DNA of 7,760 bases from the NCBI GenBank assembly GCA_002279765.1, contig NCCR01000198.1:1-7760 (forward strand), given 5' to 3'. Position numbers and translations under genes: made by a program. The stretch comes from Verrucomicrobia bacterium 12-59-8 (lineage in GTDB: Bacteria; Verrucomicrobiota; Verrucomicrobiae; Verrucomicrobiales; Verrucomicrobiaceae). This document shows positions 6,588-7,760 of this stretch, piece after piece. Below the pieces are notes generated by a model, which saw only the letters and a program-made list of their open reading frames with translations, was not told the DNA's origin and did not search any database. Positions within the stretch are counted from its first letter, which is position 1. The number at the start of each line of letters is the position of its first letter.

Positions 6588-6641
6588 TCTCATGCGAGTG
6601 TCCGACCTCAACCCAACCAACCTAATACCAACCATCAGACC

Positions 6642-7538
6642 ATGAAATTGAACGCATTGCTGAAAACGCTGGGGTTCTTGGCACTGGCCGCCACTCCCGT
6701 TGTGGCCGGACCATCCGCTCCCGCTCCTAAAAACCCAATCGCTCCCGCTCCGGTGAACGATGACCTTGGCATCACCGCCTCCATCGGCTACGACACCAGC
6801 TACGTGTGGCGTGGTTTGAACTTCGGATCTCATTGGGTCCGCGCAGGCCTCAATGGCTCGCTCCTTCTCGTCGGTGGCGCAGCTGAAGACGGCGCTGGCA
6901 GCACTTCCCTCCTCTGGGATGCGCAATACGGCAGCCTTGCTGGCGATCAGGATCACTTCATGCCTGGCGGAGCTGGCAACGCTTCCTTCCAACGCCTTCA
7001 ACTCGGCGCAGCTCTCTCACATGACTTTGGTCCTGCCTCGGTCAATCTGGGCTACCGCTACTACCGCAATATGGGTGGTTTGAGCACCGCTGGCAGAATG
7101 AATGACGGTCAGGAAGTCAGCCTTGGCTTGGCCACGGCTCTTGGCCCAATCAACCTCACCACCAGCGGCAACTATGACTTCGTGAACAACTATTGGTACT
7201 TTGACCTCAACGCGAGTTCAACCATTGCTGTCACCGATGCCATCAGCATTGTTCCCTACGCCACTATTGGTTTTGGTCACAACATGAACTGGCAGTTCGC
7301 TGGCAGCAACGGTTCTGGCGTCACATCCCAATGGACCCACAACAACGTTTCCAGCTGGACAGCGGTCACCACCGGCATCCAAGTTCCAATCAAGCTTAAC
7401 AGCCGTGCAACTTTGACCCCATACATCGCTGTGAACATCCCTATGAGCGGCATTCAAAACCTGCCTCTTAGCGGAACTCCCTCCAGCGCTTACTCCTCCG
7501 TCCTTTTCGGTGGCGTGACCCTCAGCGTCCGCTTCTAA
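6642..7538 (+). CDS. Outer-membrane beta-barrel protein (putative porin)
   Basis: A 298-residue protein with a signal peptide (MKLNALLKTLGFLALAATPVVA, cleavage after A22). A short Pro/Ala linker (residues 23-38) follows, then alternating beta-strands rich in Gly, Asn, Tyr and Trp, and the protein ends LSVRF with the C-terminal phenylalanine typical of strands recognised by the outer-membrane assembly machinery. The first strand, ITASIGYDTSYVWRGLNF (44-61), resembles the start of the TorF/Gcw_chp family of putative porins; this is a resemblance, not a firm assignment. The frame opens at 6495, but ATG 6642 places the signal peptide at the N-terminus. The leader just before it is C/A-rich with no Shine-Dalgarno. 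Codon use is uniform (GGC, CTC/CTT, GCT, AAC), suggesting strong expression. It is a single gene with its own terminator. The substrate, if it is a porin, is unknown. Confidence 0.82.
   Translation: MKLNALLKTLGFLALAATPVVAGPSAPAPKNPIAPAPVNDDLGITASIGYDTSYVWRGLNFGSHWVRAGLNGSLLLVGGAAEDGAGSTSLLWDAQYGSLAGDQDHFMPGGAGNASFQRLQLGAALSHDFGPASVNLGYRYYRNMGGLSTAGRMNDGQEVSLGLATALGPINLTTSGNYDFVNNYWYFDLNASSTIAVTDAISIVPYATIGFGHNMNWQFAGSNGSGVTSQWTHNNVSSWTAVTTGIQVPIKLNSRATLTPYIAVNIPMSGIQNLPLSGTPSSAYSSVLFGGVTLSVRF
6716..6751 (+). repeat. In-frame 12-bp direct repeat coding the Pro/Ala linker
   Basis: CGCTCCCGCTCC occurs at 6716-6727 and 6740-6751, exactly 24 bp (8 codons) apart. The copies encode the two APAP segments of SAPAPKNPIAPAP just after the signal peptide. 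This looks like a small tandem duplication that lengthened a flexible linker. Confidence 0.6.
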
Positions 7539-7571
7539 TCGTTCTCTGAACGACCCCAACCCTTCAAGGTT

Positions 7572-7602
7572 AACCTCCCGGCGCAAGCCGGGAGGTTTTT
7601 TT
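7572..7602 (+). terminator. Rho-independent terminator of the outer-membrane protein gene
   Basis: AACCTCCCGGC (7572-7582) and GCCGGGAGGTT (7587-7597) form a perfect 11-bp stem with a GCAA tetraloop, followed by T-rich sequence through 7602 (seven Ts from 7596). It begins 33 bp after the stop codon. This is a canonical intrinsic terminator. Confidence 0.95.
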
Positions 7603-7760
7603 GTGCCTCAGAGCGAGGCCGCTTCAAGCTCATTTCAAGTAATGCCCCTCATCGATCACCACATCTCTGCTTGTGCAGCGGTTTCAGAGTAAGCCGGCCC
7701 ACCCTTAGGTTGGGTGTGGGACAGCCCGCCCGAACATCAGCGCGTGAATACTTCTGGGAC
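7603..7760. other. Non-coding or unassigned end of window
   Basis: No supportable gene. The longest open stretch touching the edge is on the minus strand (7759 down to a stop at 7649, about 36 codons). It shows no recognisable domain and could be a gene's tail or chance. The segment 7699-7721 can fold imperfectly (CCCACCC with GGGTGTGGG). I see no tRNA, rRNA or clear promoter. Confidence 0.3.

Noticed and set aside
6375..7001. Open frame of 208 codons on the minus strand opposite the outer-membrane protein gene
   Set aside because: Antisense to the signal peptide and first barrel strands; no domain, and it covers the divergent promoter region.
7642..7692. Short plus-strand frame starting at ATG 7642
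   Set aside because: About 16 codons with no ribosome binding site, directly after a terminator, and no recognisable product.

Overview
The window looks like an ordinary chromosomal segment of a GC-rich member of the Verrucomicrobia, probably near Verrucomicrobium/Prosthecobacter. The main clue is lexA: a perfect TGTTC-N4-GAACA palindrome lies just upstream of it. As I recall, that is the LexA operator consensus described for Verrucomicrobium spinosum. The LexA recognition helix also differs from the proteobacterial one at base-contacting positions. Most genes here lack a clear Shine-Dalgarno sequence; bioF is the exception.

Layout: (1) bases 1-216 hold the C-terminal end of a DinG/YoaA-type helicase on the plus strand. 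(2) A glutamate dehydrogenase gene follows on the minus strand, converging with the helicase. (3) A divergent intergenic region of about 190 bp carries a paired CAGAnTCTG palindrome near gdh and a candidate promoter for the next gene. (4) An M32 (Taq-type) metallocarboxypeptidase gene on the plus strand overlaps lexA tail-to-tail by 10 bp. (5) lexA on the minus strand diverges from an exported TPR protein gene, and bioF follows the TPR gene after 3 bp with a good ribosome binding site. (6) bioF converges, 3 bp apart, with a small secreted metzincin-like zinc protease gene on the minus strand. (7) A 266-bp AT-richer region with a hairpin separates the protease from a divergent outer-membrane beta-barrel protein gene, which ends in a textbook intrinsic terminator. 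(8) The last 158 bp hold no gene I can support.

The genes do not form one pathway. They cover amino-acid metabolism (glutamate dehydrogenase, carboxypeptidase), the SOS regulator with its operator, biotin synthesis, and envelope or secreted proteins. I see no mobile element, CRISPR array, tRNA or rRNA, and no convincing novel multi-gene system. The points most worth checking are the LexA operator and what it implies for the lexA start and for SOS control of the TPR-bioF pair, the paired palindrome before gdh, the hairpin before the porin-like gene, and the unusual metzincin motif.
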